From positions 1,295,169 through 1,359,168 of the forward strand of contig NZ_BMLX01000001.1 in assembly GCF_014645535.1 (NCBI RefSeq): DNA of 64,000 bases, given 5' to 3'. This document shows, in pieces, positions 43,619 through 53,469 of this stretch. The notes below the pieces were generated by a model. That model was not told where the DNA came from. It ran no database searches and worked only from the letters and a program-made list of their open reading frames with translations. This DNA comes from Silvimonas iriomotensis. GTDB lineage: Bacteria > Pseudomonadota > Gammaproteobacteria > Burkholderiales > Chitinibacteraceae. Position 1 is the first letter of the stretch; each line of letters opens with the position of its first letter. The translations under genes were made by a program, and so were the position numbers.

Positions 43619-44650
43619 TCAGGCGCGCTTTTTGGCGCGATGACTGCGATAGGTATCCAGCACCACCGCAACCACAATCACTGCACCGGTAATGATGCGT
43701 TTGGTCGGTTCATTGGCCCCGATCTGCGCCAGACCAGCCGCCAGTACCGAGATAATCAGCACACCAAAGAAAGTGGCGATCACCGAACCACGCCCGCCCA
43801 TCAAGCTGGTGCCGCCAATCACCACCGCCGCGATCACTTGCAGTTCCATGCCTTGACCCGCATTGGGGTCAGCGGCTTCCAGACGCGAGATCTGGAACAA
43901 CGCGGCCAGACCCGACAACAGACCCATCAGCGCAAACACGGCCAGCTTGTACGGCTTGGGGTTGATCCCTGCCAGGCGCACGGCTTCTTCGTTGGTCCCG
44001 ATGCCGACCAGATAGCGGCCGAACACGGTGCGGGTCAGCACCAGCTGGGCAATGATCATGACCGCCACGGCAATCAGGAAAGCCGGCGAAATCCCCACCG
44101 CGATCGGGTTGGAGAGCCAGTCAAACTGCGCGCCAATATAGGCCGTGCGCGAGTTGGTCAGCTGATAAGCCAGACCACGGGCGATTTCCAGCACGCCCAG
44201 CGACACAATGAACGACGGAATACGCCACGCCACCGTGACTGTACCGGTCAGCGCGCCGGCCAGTGCGGCCACGCCCATGCCCAGCAAGGCCGACGACCAC
44301 GGGCCCATCTGGTACTTGAGCGCAGCCACGCTGACGACCGATGCGGCCAGCGCCAGGACCGAACCCACCGACAAATCGATACCGGCAATGATCAGGATGA
44401 ACGTCATGCCCACCGCCATGACCACCAGATCAGGAATCTGGTTGGCGATCAGGCTGAAGGTGTCGTAGGTGAAAAAGTGCGAACTGAGCACCGAGAACAG
44501 CGCAATCATCGCGATCAGCGCGCCGGCAAGGCCCAGATAAGTACTCAGACCGCGCATGATGCCGCCATTGTTGTTGGGCAGCGCGGTCGACGGCGCAGCA
44601 GCGGGTGCCTGGGCATCCGGTGCGACGGCGTTGGTTTGTTGGTCAGTCAT
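43619..44650 (-). CDS. rbsC: Ribose ABC transporter permease
   Basis: A 343-residue inner-membrane permease of the BPD_transp_2 (RbsC/AraH) family with about nine hydrophobic helices. GIDLSVGSVLALAASVVS, AAVVIGGTSLMGGRGSV (the EAA-like loop) and GANEPTKRIITGAVIVVAVVLD near the end are family signatures. An N-terminal Ala/Pro-rich hydrophilic tail of about 30 residues is longer than usual. ATG 44650 has GGAG at good distance. Confidence 0.94.
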   Translation of the reverse strand: MTDQQTNAVAPDAQAPAAAPSTALPNNNGGIMRGLSTYLGLAGALIAMIALFSVLSSHFFTYDTFSLIANQIPDLVVMAVGMTFILIIAGIDLSVGSVLALAASVVSVAALKYQMGPWSSALLGMGVAALAGALTGTVTVAWRIPSFIVSLGVLEIARGLAYQLTNSRTAYIGAQFDWLSNPIAVGISPAFLIAVAVMIIAQLVLTRTVFGRYLVGIGTNEEAVRLAGINPKPYKLAVFALMGLLSGLAALFQISRLEAADPNAGQGMELQVIAAVVIGGTSLMGGRGSVIATFFGVLIISVLAAGLAQIGANEPTKRIITGAVIVVAVVLDTYRSHRAKKRA

Positions 44651-44727
44651 TTGATCCACTCCTGTCACCACGCTGTGTCAGCGTGGTCTGCATCCTGGTT
44701 TTGCAATGTGTTTGTTGTGTCGGGACT

Positions 44728-46278
44728 TCAAGCGCTGGCGGGCTCGGCATGGCCTTCGGCCAGCATGCGGTCACGCGTCTGGTAGCCGGCAAAGGCCGCG
44801 GCCAGAATGGCATCCTGGGTCCAGGTGTCGCGCTCGAACGTGCCCGTCACCTTGCCGGCAGACAGCACCGCAATGCGGTCGCAAATCAGCATCAGTTCAC
44901 GCAGATCGCTGGACACCACCACCAGCGCCTTGCCTTTGCGCGCCAGTTCGCCAAACAGCGCGTAGATATCAAACTTGGCGCCGATATCGATCCCGCGGGT
45001 GGGTTCGTCGAACAGCAGCACGTCGCAGTCGCGCTCCAGCCAGCGGCCAATCACGACTTTTTGCTGATTGCCGCCAGAGAGTTCCTGCACCGTCTGGGCC
45101 GCACCGGAAGTACGAATGCGCATGGCGGCAATCTGGCGCTGGGCCAGCGCGGTTTCTTTCTGCTGATCAATGATGCCGTGGCTGGAAACGGCATCCATAT
45201 TGCCCAGCGAGACATTCGCGGCAATCGACTGCGACAGCAGCAGCCCTTCCCCTTTGCGGTCTTCGGTAATCAGCGCAATGCCTTCACGCACGGCGTCCAC
45301 CGGCGAGTTGATCGAGACCGTGCGCAGCGGGTGGCCGATCTGGATCGTGCCTGCGTCGGCCTTGTCGGCGCCGTAGATCAACCGCATCAGTTCTGTGCGC
45401 CCGGCGCCGATCAAACCGCTGATGCCGAAGATTTCGCCACTGCGCACTTCCAGCGACACATCGCGCACCACGTTGCCACGGCGCATGCCTTGTACCGACA
45501 ACATGGGCTCGCCGATATGACGCACGCCAAAATCGATTTTCTCGCCCAGTTCACGGCCCACCATCAGCGTCACCAGCTGGTCGCTGGTATAGCGGTTGAT
45601 GTCATCCGCACAGACCAGACGGCCATCGCGCAGCACCGCAATGCGGTCGGCAATACGAGCCAGTTCTTCCAGCCGGTGCGAGATATACACCAGCGCTACA
45701 CCACGTGCCTTGAGGATGGCGATCTGGTCAAACAACAGATCCACTTCCCGCGCGGTCAGCATGGCCGTGGGTTCATCCAGGATCAGCACGCGGCATTCAC
45801 CGATCAGGTTGCGGGCGATTTCCACCATTTGCTGGTGACCAATGCCCAGATCACCGACCAGCGTGTCCGGATCAATACTGTCCAGCCCCACCTGCGCCAT
45901 GGCGCGGCGGGCGTCTTCACGCAATTGCCGGCGGGAAATCCAGCCAGCCTTGCGCGGCAATTTGTTCAGAAAGAGGTTTTCTGCCACCGACAAGGTGGGC
46001 AGCAGGTTCAGTTCCTGCATCACCATGCGCACACCGGCGTCTTCGGCAGCGGTGCGGCTTTGCGGGGCGTAGGGCTGGCCCAGATAGTTCATCTGGCCAT
46101 GCGTGGGGGCCACCAGACCGCCAATGATCTTGGATAGCGTGCTCTTGCCAGCGCCGTTCTCACCCGTCAGCGCCAGCACTTCACCCGCAAACAACTGCAG
46201 GCTGACATCGGCCAGTACCGTTGTGGCGTAATCCTTGCCCACGCCGGTGACGGCCATGATTTCACGATCAGACGACAT
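44728..46278 (-). CDS. rbsA: Ribose ABC transporter ATP-binding protein
   Basis: A 516-residue tandem ATPase of the RbsA/MglA/AraG type. The first domain has Walker A GENGAGKSTLSK and Walker B ILDEPTAML; the second has the altered Walker A-like GLIGAGRTELMR, signature LSGGNQQKVVIGRW and LFDEPTRGIDIG. Only one full catalytic site is usual in this class. It lies 77 nt before rbsC and 263 nt after rbsB. Confidence 0.95.
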   Translation of the reverse strand: MSSDREIMAVTGVGKDYATTVLADVSLQLFAGEVLALTGENGAGKSTLSKIIGGLVAPTHGQMNYLGQPYAPQSRTAAEDAGVRMVMQELNLLPTLSVAENLFLNKLPRKAGWISRRQLREDARRAMAQVGLDSIDPDTLVGDLGIGHQQMVEIARNLIGECRVLILDEPTAMLTAREVDLLFDQIAILKARGVALVYISHRLEELARIADRIAVLRDGRLVCADDINRYTSDQLVTLMVGRELGEKIDFGVRHIGEPMLSVQGMRRGNVVRDVSLEVRSGEIFGISGLIGAGRTELMRLIYGADKADAGTIQIGHPLRTVSINSPVDAVREGIALITEDRKGEGLLLSQSIAANVSLGNMDAVSSHGIIDQQKETALAQRQIAAMRIRTSGAAQTVQELSGGNQQKVVIGRWLERDCDVLLFDEPTRGIDIGAKFDIYALFGELARKGKALVVVSSDLRELMLICDRIAVLSAGKVTGTFERDTWTQDAILAAAFAGYQTRDRMLAEGHAEPASA

Positions 46279-46343
46279 GATCTTGTCCTGTTATGCGCCA
46301 GAACCCTGCTGGCTTGCCAGCACCGTGGCACCGGATCGGGCTC

Positions 46344-46378
46344 GGGCCCGGGTGCAGCGCATGGGGACGCTGCACCCG
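46344..46378 (-). other. Hairpin in the rbsB-rbsA gap
   Basis: CGGGTGCAGCG (46349-46359) pairs perfectly with CGCTGCACCCG (46368-46378). It lies in the 263-nt space downstream of rbsB. Such hairpins protect the upstream binding-protein mRNA from 3' decay and raise its level over the other subunits; that role is inferred. Confidence 0.65.
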
Positions 46379-46541
46379 AATACCTGTTACTCAACTACGC
46401 TGAAAGCGGCTGACAAAAATCAGCAAAACAAGTCTGGCAACGCACCTGCACAGGCCCCTGGCACCCCGGTTTCAGGGCCGGCAATCCGTGTGGATAAGGC
46501 ACGTGCGTGCAACGCCGCCAGACCATGTTTGTCAGGCGCGC

Positions 46542-47495
46542 TTACTTGGTGATCAGTTGTACCGGTGTTTCTACGGCGCCAGCCAGATCAGCCTGCTTCT
46601 TGTGATCCTTGATGGCCTTCAGGGCAACGTCGATTCCGAACACGGCTTGCTTGGCAGCAAACTGGTCGGCAGTCGCCAGCACACGGCCGTCCGCCAGCAT
46701 CGGCTTGATGGCGTTGATGTTGTCGTAACCGACAATCATCACCTTGCCTTGCTTGCCCGCAGCGCGCACGGCAGACACGGCGCCAATGGCCATGTTGTCG
46801 TTACCGGCCAGCAGTGCCTTGATGTTCGGGTATTCGTTCAGCATGGCGGCAGCAACGCTGTTGCCCTTGTCGATTTCCCACTCGGCCGATTGCACCGAAT
46901 CAATCTTGGCGCCCACGGCAGTCATCGCATCCTTGAAGCCGGCAGTACGTTGCTGGGCGTTGGTGGTGGTCGATACACCTTCCAGGATCCCTACTTCGTC
47001 ACCGGCCTTCAGTTTCTTGGCCAGGTAGTCGCCCACTTGCTTGGCGCCTGCGCGGTTGTTCGGGCCAACGAACGGCACGTTCAGGTTCTTGGACTTGAGC
47101 ACGTCGTTGTCGAGCTTGTTATCAATGTTCACAACGATGATGCCGGCATCAACGGCCTTCTTCACCACCGGCACCAGTGCCTTGGAATCTGCCGGGGCGA
47201 TCACGATGGCGTCCACCTTGGAAACGATCATCTGTTCGACGATGCGGATCTGGTTGGCGGTGTCGGTTTCGTCCTTGATCCCGTTGGTGATCAGGTCAAA
47301 CTGGGCGGCGTTGGCCTTCTGGTAATCCTTGGCACCGTTCTCCATGGTCAGGAAGAACTCGTTGGCCAGGGACTTCATCACCAGCGCAACCTTGGGCTTG
47401 TGTGCATCAGCGGCAAAGGCGCTGGAAATCGGCAACACGGCAGCGACGGTGACTGCAACTGTCATCGCGGCCAGGCGACGGAAATTATGTTTCAT
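46542..47495 (-). CDS. rbsB: Ribose ABC transporter substrate-binding protein
   Basis: A 317-residue periplasmic binding protein with a signal peptide (MKHNFRRLAAMTVAVTVAAVLPISSAFA) and the RbsB-type two-lobe fold: KVALVMKSLANEFFLTM at the start and PVVKKAVDAGIIVVNID in the first lobe. ATG 47495 has GAGGAG upstream; the frame is open 11 codons further but without a matching start. It is the first gene of the rbs operon, directly below the two operators. Confidence 0.95.
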   Translation of the reverse strand: MKHNFRRLAAMTVAVTVAAVLPISSAFAADAHKPKVALVMKSLANEFFLTMENGAKDYQKANAAQFDLITNGIKDETDTANQIRIVEQMIVSKVDAIVIAPADSKALVPVVKKAVDAGIIVVNIDNKLDNDVLKSKNLNVPFVGPNNRAGAKQVGDYLAKKLKAGDEVGILEGVSTTTNAQQRTAGFKDAMTAVGAKIDSVQSAEWEIDKGNSVAAAMLNEYPNIKALLAGNDNMAIGAVSAVRAAGKQGKVMIVGYDNINAIKPMLADGRVLATADQFAAKQAVFGIDVALKAIKDHKKQADLAGAVETPVQLITK

Positions 47496-47549
47496 GCTGG
47501 GACTCCTCATCATCGATTTGTACTGCACTGATTTGGTGATTTTGATAAA

Positions 47550-47561
47550 GCAAACGTTTGC
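47550..47561. promoter_or_regulatory. LacI-type operator 1 upstream of rbsB
   Basis: GCAAACGTTTGC is a perfect palindrome with the central CG typical of LacI/PurR/RbsR proteins. It lies 55 bp before rbsB and is extended to AGCAAACGTTTGCG. Confidence 0.85.
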
Positions 47562-47624
47562 GCATCAAGCTAAAAAAGATGCGCAATCTGGATTGCTGGC
47601 CCTGCCTTGGCAGAGCCGGATGTA

Positions 47625-47636
47625 GCAAACGTTTGC
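47625..47636. promoter_or_regulatory. LacI-type operator 2 upstream of rbsB
   Basis: A second identical GCAAACGTTTGC, extended to AGCAAACGTTTGCGC, lies 75 bp (centre to centre) from operator 1. Two identical sites at this spacing suggest RbsR looping or occupancy of both promoter flanks. Confidence 0.85.
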
Positions 47637-48219
47637 GCACTACAATTTACGTTCATTTCGCCTGCCGTCGTCAACTGCATTTCGTATTGCGCTGCACTAG
47701 CCAGGGGCGATCTGGCCAGCGTTTTTTACTATAAATTCACCACAATGGTGCATATTTCTGGCGTTTTCTGACAAGCCCGGTTATGCCATTTGAGAATCAA
47801 TAAAATGACAATTGCTTGTTTTTAATCGGTTTTCAAATATTCCATTTGCGTAAAACTGTAAGCATGATCCGCAGACGGGCCATCAGCGCCCAAAACAGGC
47901 CCCCGCATGCGCAAACAACGCGCAAAGACGAACGGTAGGCGCCTTACTGTAGCGCGCTGGCGGCCAGTACATTTTTGCAACACCGTTGTCATCACGCCAA
48001 CGCAGCGGCAAACCGCGCTGGGCGGCGCAACCGGCGGTGCGCTCCCGCCAGAAACACCCGCCCCGCTTGCGGAACGCCATTGAGCGCCTGACAAAATGTC
48101 ATGAAAAATCCGGCATTTACCCTCTGATTGCGGAAAGTCCGATAGGAAAATTGCCTGCTACAGGCAACAATCAAGGCTCACCGGCTGACACCAGACCGGC
48201 AATACAAAGGAAACCGCAC
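47637..48219. other. Intergenic region between rbs operators and the M48 gene, no gene found
   Basis: About 580 bases without a supported gene. The left part is A/T-rich (promoter-like for the divergent rbs unit) and the right part G/C-rich. I see a short dyad CACC-N5-GGTG around 47740 but no structure with clear meaning. Frames that run through it lack a start with a ribosome-binding site. Confidence 0.5.
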
Positions 48220-48969
48220 ATGAAACGCCGTCTTTACACCCCTGCCCTTGTGGCCGCCCTGCTGCTGGCGGGCTGCGCCAATATGGATACCAATGCGCTG
48301 ATGCAATCGGGCGCGACAGCGGCCCAGGCCGCCATGCTGACTGATAGCGACGTTCAGCAACTGTCTGTGGCGTCCTGCCAGGATCAGGACAGCAAGAACC
48401 AGATCGCCGCCGCCAGCAGCACCTACGTGAAACGCCTGGCCAACGTCAGCAAGGGCCTGCCCACCAGCGTTAACGGCGCCCCGCTGAACTTCAAGGTGTA
48501 CCAGACCAAGGATGTGAACGCCTGGGCCATGGCCAACGGCTGCGTGCGCGTATACAGCGGTCTGATGGACCTGATGACCGACGATGAAGTCCGCGCCGTG
48601 CTGGGTCATGAAATCGGCCACGTCGCACTGGGTCACACCAAGAAAGCCGCCCAGGTGGCTTATAGCGTTAGCGCAGCGCGCGGCGCAGCCGGCTCGGTCG
48701 GCGGCACGGTGGGCGCGCTGAGCAAATCGCAACTGGCTGATCTGGGTGAGCAACTGGTCAACGCCCAGTTCTCGCAAAAGCAGGAAAGCCAGGCTGATGA
48801 TTACTCGTTTGATCTGTTGAAGAGCAAGGGCTACAACCCGCAAGCGCTGGTGACCAGTTTCCAGAAACTGGCGAAGCTCGATGGCGGCCAGAGCAGCATC
48901 ATGAGCTCGCACCCGGCCTCTGCTGACCGCGCCAAACACATTCAGGACCGCATCGCCTCGGGCAAATAA
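48220..48969 (+). CDS. M48 family metallopeptidase lipoprotein
   Basis: A 249-residue lipoprotein: signal and lipobox LLLAGC with the Cys at residue 19. The zinc site is HEIGH (His130, Glu131, His134) with a downstream Glu in QESQADDYSF as third ligand. It resembles the YcaL/LoiP group of periplasmic M48 peptidases that act in outer-membrane quality control. ATG 48220 follows AAAGGAAACC. The open frame extends upstream but lacks a ribosome-binding site there. Confidence 0.9.
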   Translation: MKRRLYTPALVAALLLAGCANMDTNALMQSGATAAQAAMLTDSDVQQLSVASCQDQDSKNQIAAASSTYVKRLANVSKGLPTSVNGAPLNFKVYQTKDVNAWAMANGCVRVYSGLMDLMTDDEVRAVLGHEIGHVALGHTKKAAQVAYSVSAARGAAGSVGGTVGALSKSQLADLGEQLVNAQFSQKQESQADDYSFDLLKSKGYNPQALVTSFQKLAKLDGGQSSIMSSHPASADRAKHIQDRIASGK

Positions 48970-48985
48970 GCCCTGGCAACGCCAA

Positions 48986-49014
48986 CAAAAAAGCCCGCGG
49001 TTGCGGGCTTTTTT
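48986..49014. terminator. Bidirectional terminator
   Basis: AAAAAGCCCGC-N4-GCGGGCTTTTT, with T-runs on both sides, ends the M48 gene on the plus strand and lies 10 bp past the end of the convergent unknown gene, which it can also serve. Confidence 0.93.
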
Positions 49015-49023
49015 AGTTGGCTA

Positions 49024-49596
49024 TCATTCACATTCGGGTTGCCAGTCTTGCTTGAGCAAGAGCGCCAGATCCGCCCGGGCCGCATCGGCGGCGGCGACGT
49101 GTGCCTTTTGTTTTTCATCGGCACTGGCATCTGCCGGTGCATCGGCTATTTGCCGCGCCAGCTGCCAGCTCACAAGGCCACCGCAGCTTTGCACATAACG
49201 CGTCAGCCAGGCATTGGTCTCGTACACCGGATGCGTGGGGCTGGGCGGGTAAATGATCAACGCCGTGGCGTCTTGATCGTTGTTGCGCTCACCCAGCTGG
49301 AAATCCTGCACTTTGGCCTTTTGCAGCTGGATAGAGACGCTTTTGTTCCATTCCAGCGCCGTGATCTTGCCGGTATTGAGCCGATTCAGCGTGATCAGGC
49401 GAGTCCATTTCCAGTCTTCCGATTGCTCGCCGTTGGTGGTGTATTCATACACTTCTTGCTTGCCTGCTTTTTTATGCCAGACCTGGCTCCAGGTTTGATC
49501 ATCAAAGCGCAGCGTTTGCGGCGCACGTAATCCGTCGGCATGCGCCTGGGCGGCCACGGCCAGCAGACATCCTGCCCATAAGGCGTTGAATCGCAT
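49024..49596 (-). CDS. Hypothetical exported protein
   Basis: A 190-residue protein with a signal peptide (MRFNALWAGCLLAVAAQAHA). The mature part is strand-rich up to about residue 120 (FDDQTWSQVWHKKAGKQEVYEY, NAWLTRYVQSCGG), then an Ala-rich helix (AAADAARADLALLL) and a Cys-containing end. Two cysteines are likely to form a disulfide. I recognise no family. It is convergent with the M48 gene. Confidence 0.7.
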   Translation of the reverse strand: MRFNALWAGCLLAVAAQAHADGLRAPQTLRFDDQTWSQVWHKKAGKQEVYEYTTNGEQSEDWKWTRLITLNRLNTGKITALEWNKSVSIQLQKAKVQDFQLGERNNDQDATALIIYPPSPTHPVYETNAWLTRYVQSCGGLVSWQLARQIADAPADASADEKQKAHVAAADAARADLALLLKQDWQPECE

Positions 49597-49679
49597 GAAT
49601 CCACTCCGGGTTGACTGTTTTTATCGGGACTTCATGATACTGGCATGCCCTGCCCGCGCCCAGCCAGCGCCAATCAAAC

Positions 49680-49705
49680 AAAAAGCCCGCAAACGCGGGC
49701 TTTTT
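49680..49705 (-). terminator. Terminator of the TCA operon after sucD
   Basis: AAAAAGCCCGC-N4-GCGGGCTTTTT lies 26 nt past the sucD stop. On the reverse strand the stem is followed by TTTTT, so it ends the long leftward TCA transcript. It is nearly the same sequence as the terminator at 48986-49014. Confidence 0.92.
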
Positions 49706-49731
49706 GTCAGGCCAGAAACACGATCAATGAC

Positions 49732-50616
49732 TTAGATCATGCCCTTGGACTTCAGCAGTTCATGCATGGTCTTGCCGATTTCAGCCGGGCTGCGGGTGTA
49801 CGCAATGCCAGCTTTCTCGAAAGCCTTGAACTTCTCTTCAGCCGTACCCTTGCCGCCAGAAATGATGGCGCCAGCGTGGCCCATGCGCTTGCCCTTGGGG
49901 GCAGTCACACCGGCGATGTAACCCACCACCGGCTTGGTCACGTACTGACGGGCGAACTCGGCGGCTTCTTCTTCAGCAGAGCCACCAATTTCACCGATCA
50001 TGATGATGGCGTCGGTATCCGGATCGTCCTGGAACAGCTTGAGGGCGTCGATGTGGCTGGTGCCCGGGATCGGGTCGCCGCCGATACCGATACATGTGGA
50101 CTGGCCCAGACCCAGCGCAGTGGTTTGCGCCACGGCTTCATAGGTCAGCGTGCCGGAGCGGCTGACGATGCCGATGCGGCCCGGGTTGTGGATGTGCCAC
50201 GGCATGATGCCGATCTTGCACTCGCCCGGGGTGATAACGCCAGGGCAGTTCGGGCCGATCAGGCGCACGCCGGCTTCGTCCACGGCCTTTTTCACGTACA
50301 ACATGTCGATGGTCGGCACGCCTTCAGTGATACACACGATCAGCTTCACGCCGCTGTCCAGCGCTTCCAGGATGGAATCCTTGGCAAAAGCTGCCGGCAC
50401 GTAGATGACAGAGGCATCAGCACCGGTCTGGCGCACAGCGTCTTTCATGGTGTTGAACACCGGCAGGCCCAGATGCTCGGAACCGCCCTTGCCCGGGGTC
50501 ACGCCGCCGACGACCTTGGTGCCGACCTTCAGCGCTTGTTCAGCGTGGAAGGTGCCATTCTTGCCGGTGAAACCCTGCACCAGCACTTTCGTATCTTTGT
50601 TTACAAGAACGCTCAT
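49732..50616 (-). CDS. sucD: Succinyl-CoA synthetase alpha subunit
   Basis: A 294-residue CoA-binding subunit that with SucC converts succinyl-CoA, ADP or GDP and phosphate to succinate and NTP. It has the N-terminal [20 protein letters not shown], the CoA-binding [15 protein letters not shown] and the phosphohistidine in [12 protein letters not shown] near residue 246. It is the last gene of the TCA unit. Confidence 0.97.
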   Translation of the reverse strand: MSVLVNKDTKVLVQGFTGKNGTFHAEQALKVGTKVVGGVTPGKGGSEHLGLPVFNTMKDAVRQTGADASVIYVPAAFAKDSILEALDSGVKLIVCITEGVPTIDMLYVKKAVDEAGVRLIGPNCPGVITPGECKIGIMPWHIHNPGRIGIVSRSGTLTYEAVAQTTALGLGQSTCIGIGGDPIPGTSHIDALKLFQDDPDTDAIIMIGEIGGSAEEEAAEFARQYVTKPVVGYIAGVTAPKGKRMGHAGAIISGGKGTAEEKFKAFEKAGIAYTRSPAEIGKTMHELLKSKGMI

Positions 50617-50627
50617 TGCTTTTCCTT

Positions 50628-50761
50628 GTGAGGTGTGAGGGATCAGGTGTGAGGTGTAACCCTCAAAACCTGCACCACTGCACCCTGCATAACTGTCTCA
50701 AGATAAAGGATGTACGTGAACAGCAGGGTTTACCCCTCACTCCTCACGCCTCACCCCTCAC
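50628..50761. repeat. Facing heptamer arrays in the sucD-sucC gap
   Basis: The left array (50628-50659) is four GTGAGGN-like heptamers ending in GTAA; the right array (50729-50761) is its complement-facing counterpart. Folded, the arms pair over about 33 nt. The right array overlaps the sucC stop codon. The same design recurs in two neighbouring gaps. Confidence 0.8.
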
Positions 50762-51927
50762 AGCGCGGCAACAGCCGCGACGATCTTCTGTGCTGCGTCG
50801 TTCAGGCCTTGGGCAGAAGTCAGCTTCAGACCGGAATCATCCAGAATCTTGGCGCCCAGTTCGGCGTTGTTGCCTTCCAGACGCACCACAACCGGCACGG
50901 TCACGTTCACTTCCTTCACGGCGGCGATAATGGCTTCAGCGATCATGTCGCAACGGACAATACCGCCGAAGATGTTGATCAGCACGCCCTGCACCGAGGT
51001 ATCGGCCAGGATCAGCTTGAACGCTTCGATCACGCGCTCTTTGGTCGCACCACCGCCCACGTCCAGGAAGTTGGCCGGCTGGCCACCCTTGAGCTTGATG
51101 ATGTCCATGGTGGCCATCGCCAGACCGGCGCCGTTCACCATACAACCGATATTGCCTTCCAGCGCCACGTAGTTCAGTTCGAACTCGGAGGCCTTCACTT
51201 CACGCTCGTTCTCTTGCGACTTGTCGCGCTGGGCCAGCAGGTCCGGGTGACGGAACAGTGCGTTGGAGTCCAGGTTGATCTTGCCGTCCACGCAGGCCAG
51301 TTCGCCGTTTTCACGCAGGGCCAGCGGGTTCACTTCAAACAGGGCGAAGTCGTTTTCGACGAAGGCCTGGTATGCGCCCAGCATCAGTTTTTCGAACGAC
51401 TTCACCTGTGCGCCAGCCAGACCCAGTGCAAACGCAGCATCACGTGCCTGGAACGGTTGCATGCCGGTCAGCGGGTTCACTTCAATCTTGATGATCTTTT
51501 CCGGGGTCTCTTCAGCCACCTTCTCGATTTCCACGCCACCTTCAGTGGAAACCATGAATACGATGCGCTGCGAACCGCGATCCACCACGGCGCCCAGGTA
51601 CAGTTCGCGCTGCACCGGGTACATGTCTTCACACACCAGCACGCTGTGCACCGGCTGGCCGGCGGCGTCAGTCTGGTAGGTCACGAGGTTGGTGCCGATC
51701 AGGGTCTTCGCAACTTCAGCGGCTTCTTCGCGGCTCTTCACCACTTTCACGCCACCGGCCTTGCCACGGCCACCGGCGTGAACCTGGGCCTTGACCACGG
51801 CAAACTTGCCACCCAGCTGGTCGTACGCAGCAGCGGCAGCTTCTGCGCTGTCCGCCAGAATGCCACGTTGTACCGGCAGACCGTATTTGGCCAGCAGTTC
51901 CTTGGCCTGGTATTCATGCAGATTCAT
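50758..51927 (-). CDS. sucC: Succinyl-CoA synthetase beta subunit
   Basis: A 389-residue ATP-grasp subunit (nucleotide and substrate binding). It has [38 protein letters not shown] for nucleotide binding, [20 protein letters not shown] for metal binding and a [13 protein letters not shown] segment. Length is typical. The 141-nt gap to sucD is longer than usual and is filled by facing heptamer repeats. Confidence 0.97.
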   Translation of the reverse strand: MNLHEYQAKELLAKYGLPVQRGILADSAEAAAAAYDQLGGKFAVVKAQVHAGGRGKAGGVKVVKSREEAAEVAKTLIGTNLVTYQTDAAGQPVHSVLVCEDMYPVQRELYLGAVVDRGSQRIVFMVSTEGGVEIEKVAEETPEKIIKIEVNPLTGMQPFQARDAAFALGLAGAQVKSFEKLMLGAYQAFVENDFALFEVNPLALRENGELACVDGKINLDSNALFRHPDLLAQRDKSQENEREVKASEFELNYVALEGNIGCMVNGAGLAMATMDIIKLKGGQPANFLDVGGGATKERVIEAFKLILADTSVQGVLINIFGGIVRCDMIAEAIIAAVKEVNVTVPVVVRLEGNNAELGAKILDDSGLKLTSAQGLNDAAQKIVAAVAAL

Positions 51928-51939
51928 TTGTAAATCCTT

Positions 51940-52020
51940 GTGAGGAGTAAGGAGTGAGGAGCGAGGCGTAAAAGCGTGGTTTGCGGGTTAACCCCTCACG
52001 CTTCACACCTCTGTTCTCAC
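51940..52020. repeat. Facing heptamer arrays in the sucC-lpd gap
   Basis: The left array (51940-51971) reads as GTGAGGA, GTAAGGA, GTGAGGA, GCGAGGC, then GTAA. The right array (51988-52020) is its reverse-oriented partner, more degenerate. It fills nearly the whole 96-nt gap and can form a long stem with a short loop. Confidence 0.8.
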
Positions 52021-52023
52021 ACA

Positions 52024-53457
52024 TCAAGAATGCAAACCGCGCTTGTCGACGCCCAGAGCCGCTTCATGCACGGCTTCAGACAGCGACGGATGCGCATGAA
52101 CAATGCGGGCCAGGTCTTCAGACGAAGCATTGAATTCCATGGCTACCACGGCTTCGGTAATCAGTTCCGAGGCAAACGGGCCGATGATGTGCACGCCCAG
52201 GATGCGATCGGTTTTGGCATCAGCCAGCATTTTGACAAAGCCGGCAGTCTCCCCGAGGCCCAGTGCGCGGCCGTTGGGGCCAAACGGGAACTGGCCCTTG
52301 CGGTATTCAACGCCTTCGGCCTTGAGTTGTTGTTCGGTCTTGCCCACCCAGGCCATTTCCGGGCTGGTGTAGATCACCCACGGCACGGTGTTGAAGTCGA
52401 TGTGCGGGTGCTGGCCGGCAATGCGTTCAGCCACGGCCACGCCCTCTTCCGACGCCTTGTGCGCCAGCATCGGGCCACGCACCACGTCACCCACGGCCCA
52501 CAGGTTGGGCAGGCTGGTGCGGCAATCGGCGTCTACCTCGATGAAACCACGGGCGTCCAGCGGCAGGCCAACGGCTTGTTCGGCCAGGTTCCAGGTATTG
52601 GGCACGCGGCCGATCGACACGATCAGCTTGTCGAAAGTCTCGGTGTGATCCTTGCCTTCGTTGTCGGTGTATTCCACCTTGACCGACTTGGCCGCGGCCT
52701 TGGTGCTGTTGATCTTCACACCGGTGCTGATCTTCAGGCCCAGTTCCTTGATGAAAATCTTCTGCGCTTCCTTGGCAATGGCTTCATCCGCAGCCAGCAA
52801 GAAACCCGGGGCCGCTTCAAGGATGGTGACATCGGCACCCAGACGCTTCCAGACCGAGCCCATTTCCAGGCCGATCACGCCTGCCCCGATCACGCCCAGC
52901 TTCTTGGGCACATCCGGAATCGACAGCGCGCCGATGTTATCGAGCACAACCTTGTTGTCCACCGGCAGGCCCGGCAGCTGACGCGGCACGGAACCGGTGG
53001 CGATGATGACGTGGGTCGCTTCAACGACTTCGGTCTTGCCCGACTCCGTCACTTCGACTTGCCACTTGTCGCCATTGCGGCTCAAGAGCTTGCCGTGGCC
53101 AAACAGGCTGGTGACCTTGTTCTTCTTGAACAGGAAACCGATGCCGCCGGTGAGCTTGGCAACGATGCCGTCCTTGCGTTCCAGCATTTTGGAAACATCA
53201 AACTTCGCACCGGATACCGTGATGCCATGGGCGGCGAACTTGTGGTTCACGCGTTCCCAGTTCTCGGACGATTCCAGCAATGCCTTGGACGGGATACAAC
53301 CCACGTTCAGGCAAGTGCCGCCCAGGCTTTGCTTGCCTTCGGCGTTCTTGAATTCGTCTACGCAGGCCGTCTTGAAACCGAGTTGCGCAGCGCGGATAGC
53401 AGCCACGTAACCACCGGGGCCACCGCCAATGACCAGTACGTCAAATTGTTGTGCCAT
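52024..53457 (-). CDS. lpd: Dihydrolipoyl dehydrogenase (E3 of 2-oxoglutarate dehydrogenase)
   Basis: A 477-residue flavoprotein that reoxidises dihydrolipoamide with NAD+. It has the FAD loop [19 protein letters not shown], the redox disulfide [16 protein letters not shown], the NAD-binding [19 protein letters not shown] and the C-terminal [16 protein letters not shown] with the catalytic His/Glu. There is no N-terminal lipoyl domain. It follows sucB and precedes sucC. Confidence 0.97.
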   Translation of the reverse strand: MAQQFDVLVIGGGPGGYVAAIRAAQLGFKTACVDEFKNAEGKQSLGGTCLNVGCIPSKALLESSENWERVNHKFAAHGITVSGAKFDVSKMLERKDGIVAKLTGGIGFLFKKNKVTSLFGHGKLLSRNGDKWQVEVTESGKTEVVEATHVIIATGSVPRQLPGLPVDNKVVLDNIGALSIPDVPKKLGVIGAGVIGLEMGSVWKRLGADVTILEAAPGFLLAADEAIAKEAQKIFIKELGLKISTGVKINSTKAAAKSVKVEYTDNEGKDHTETFDKLIVSIGRVPNTWNLAEQAVGLPLDARGFIEVDADCRTSLPNLWAVGDVVRGPMLAHKASEEGVAVAERIAGQHPHIDFNTVPWVIYTSPEMAWVGKTEQQLKAEGVEYRKGQFPFGPNGRALGLGETAGFVKMLADAKTDRILGVHIIGPFASELITEAVVAMEFNASSEDLARIVHAHPSLSEAVHEAALGVDKRGLHS

Positions 53458-53469
53458 GTGTTGTTAACC

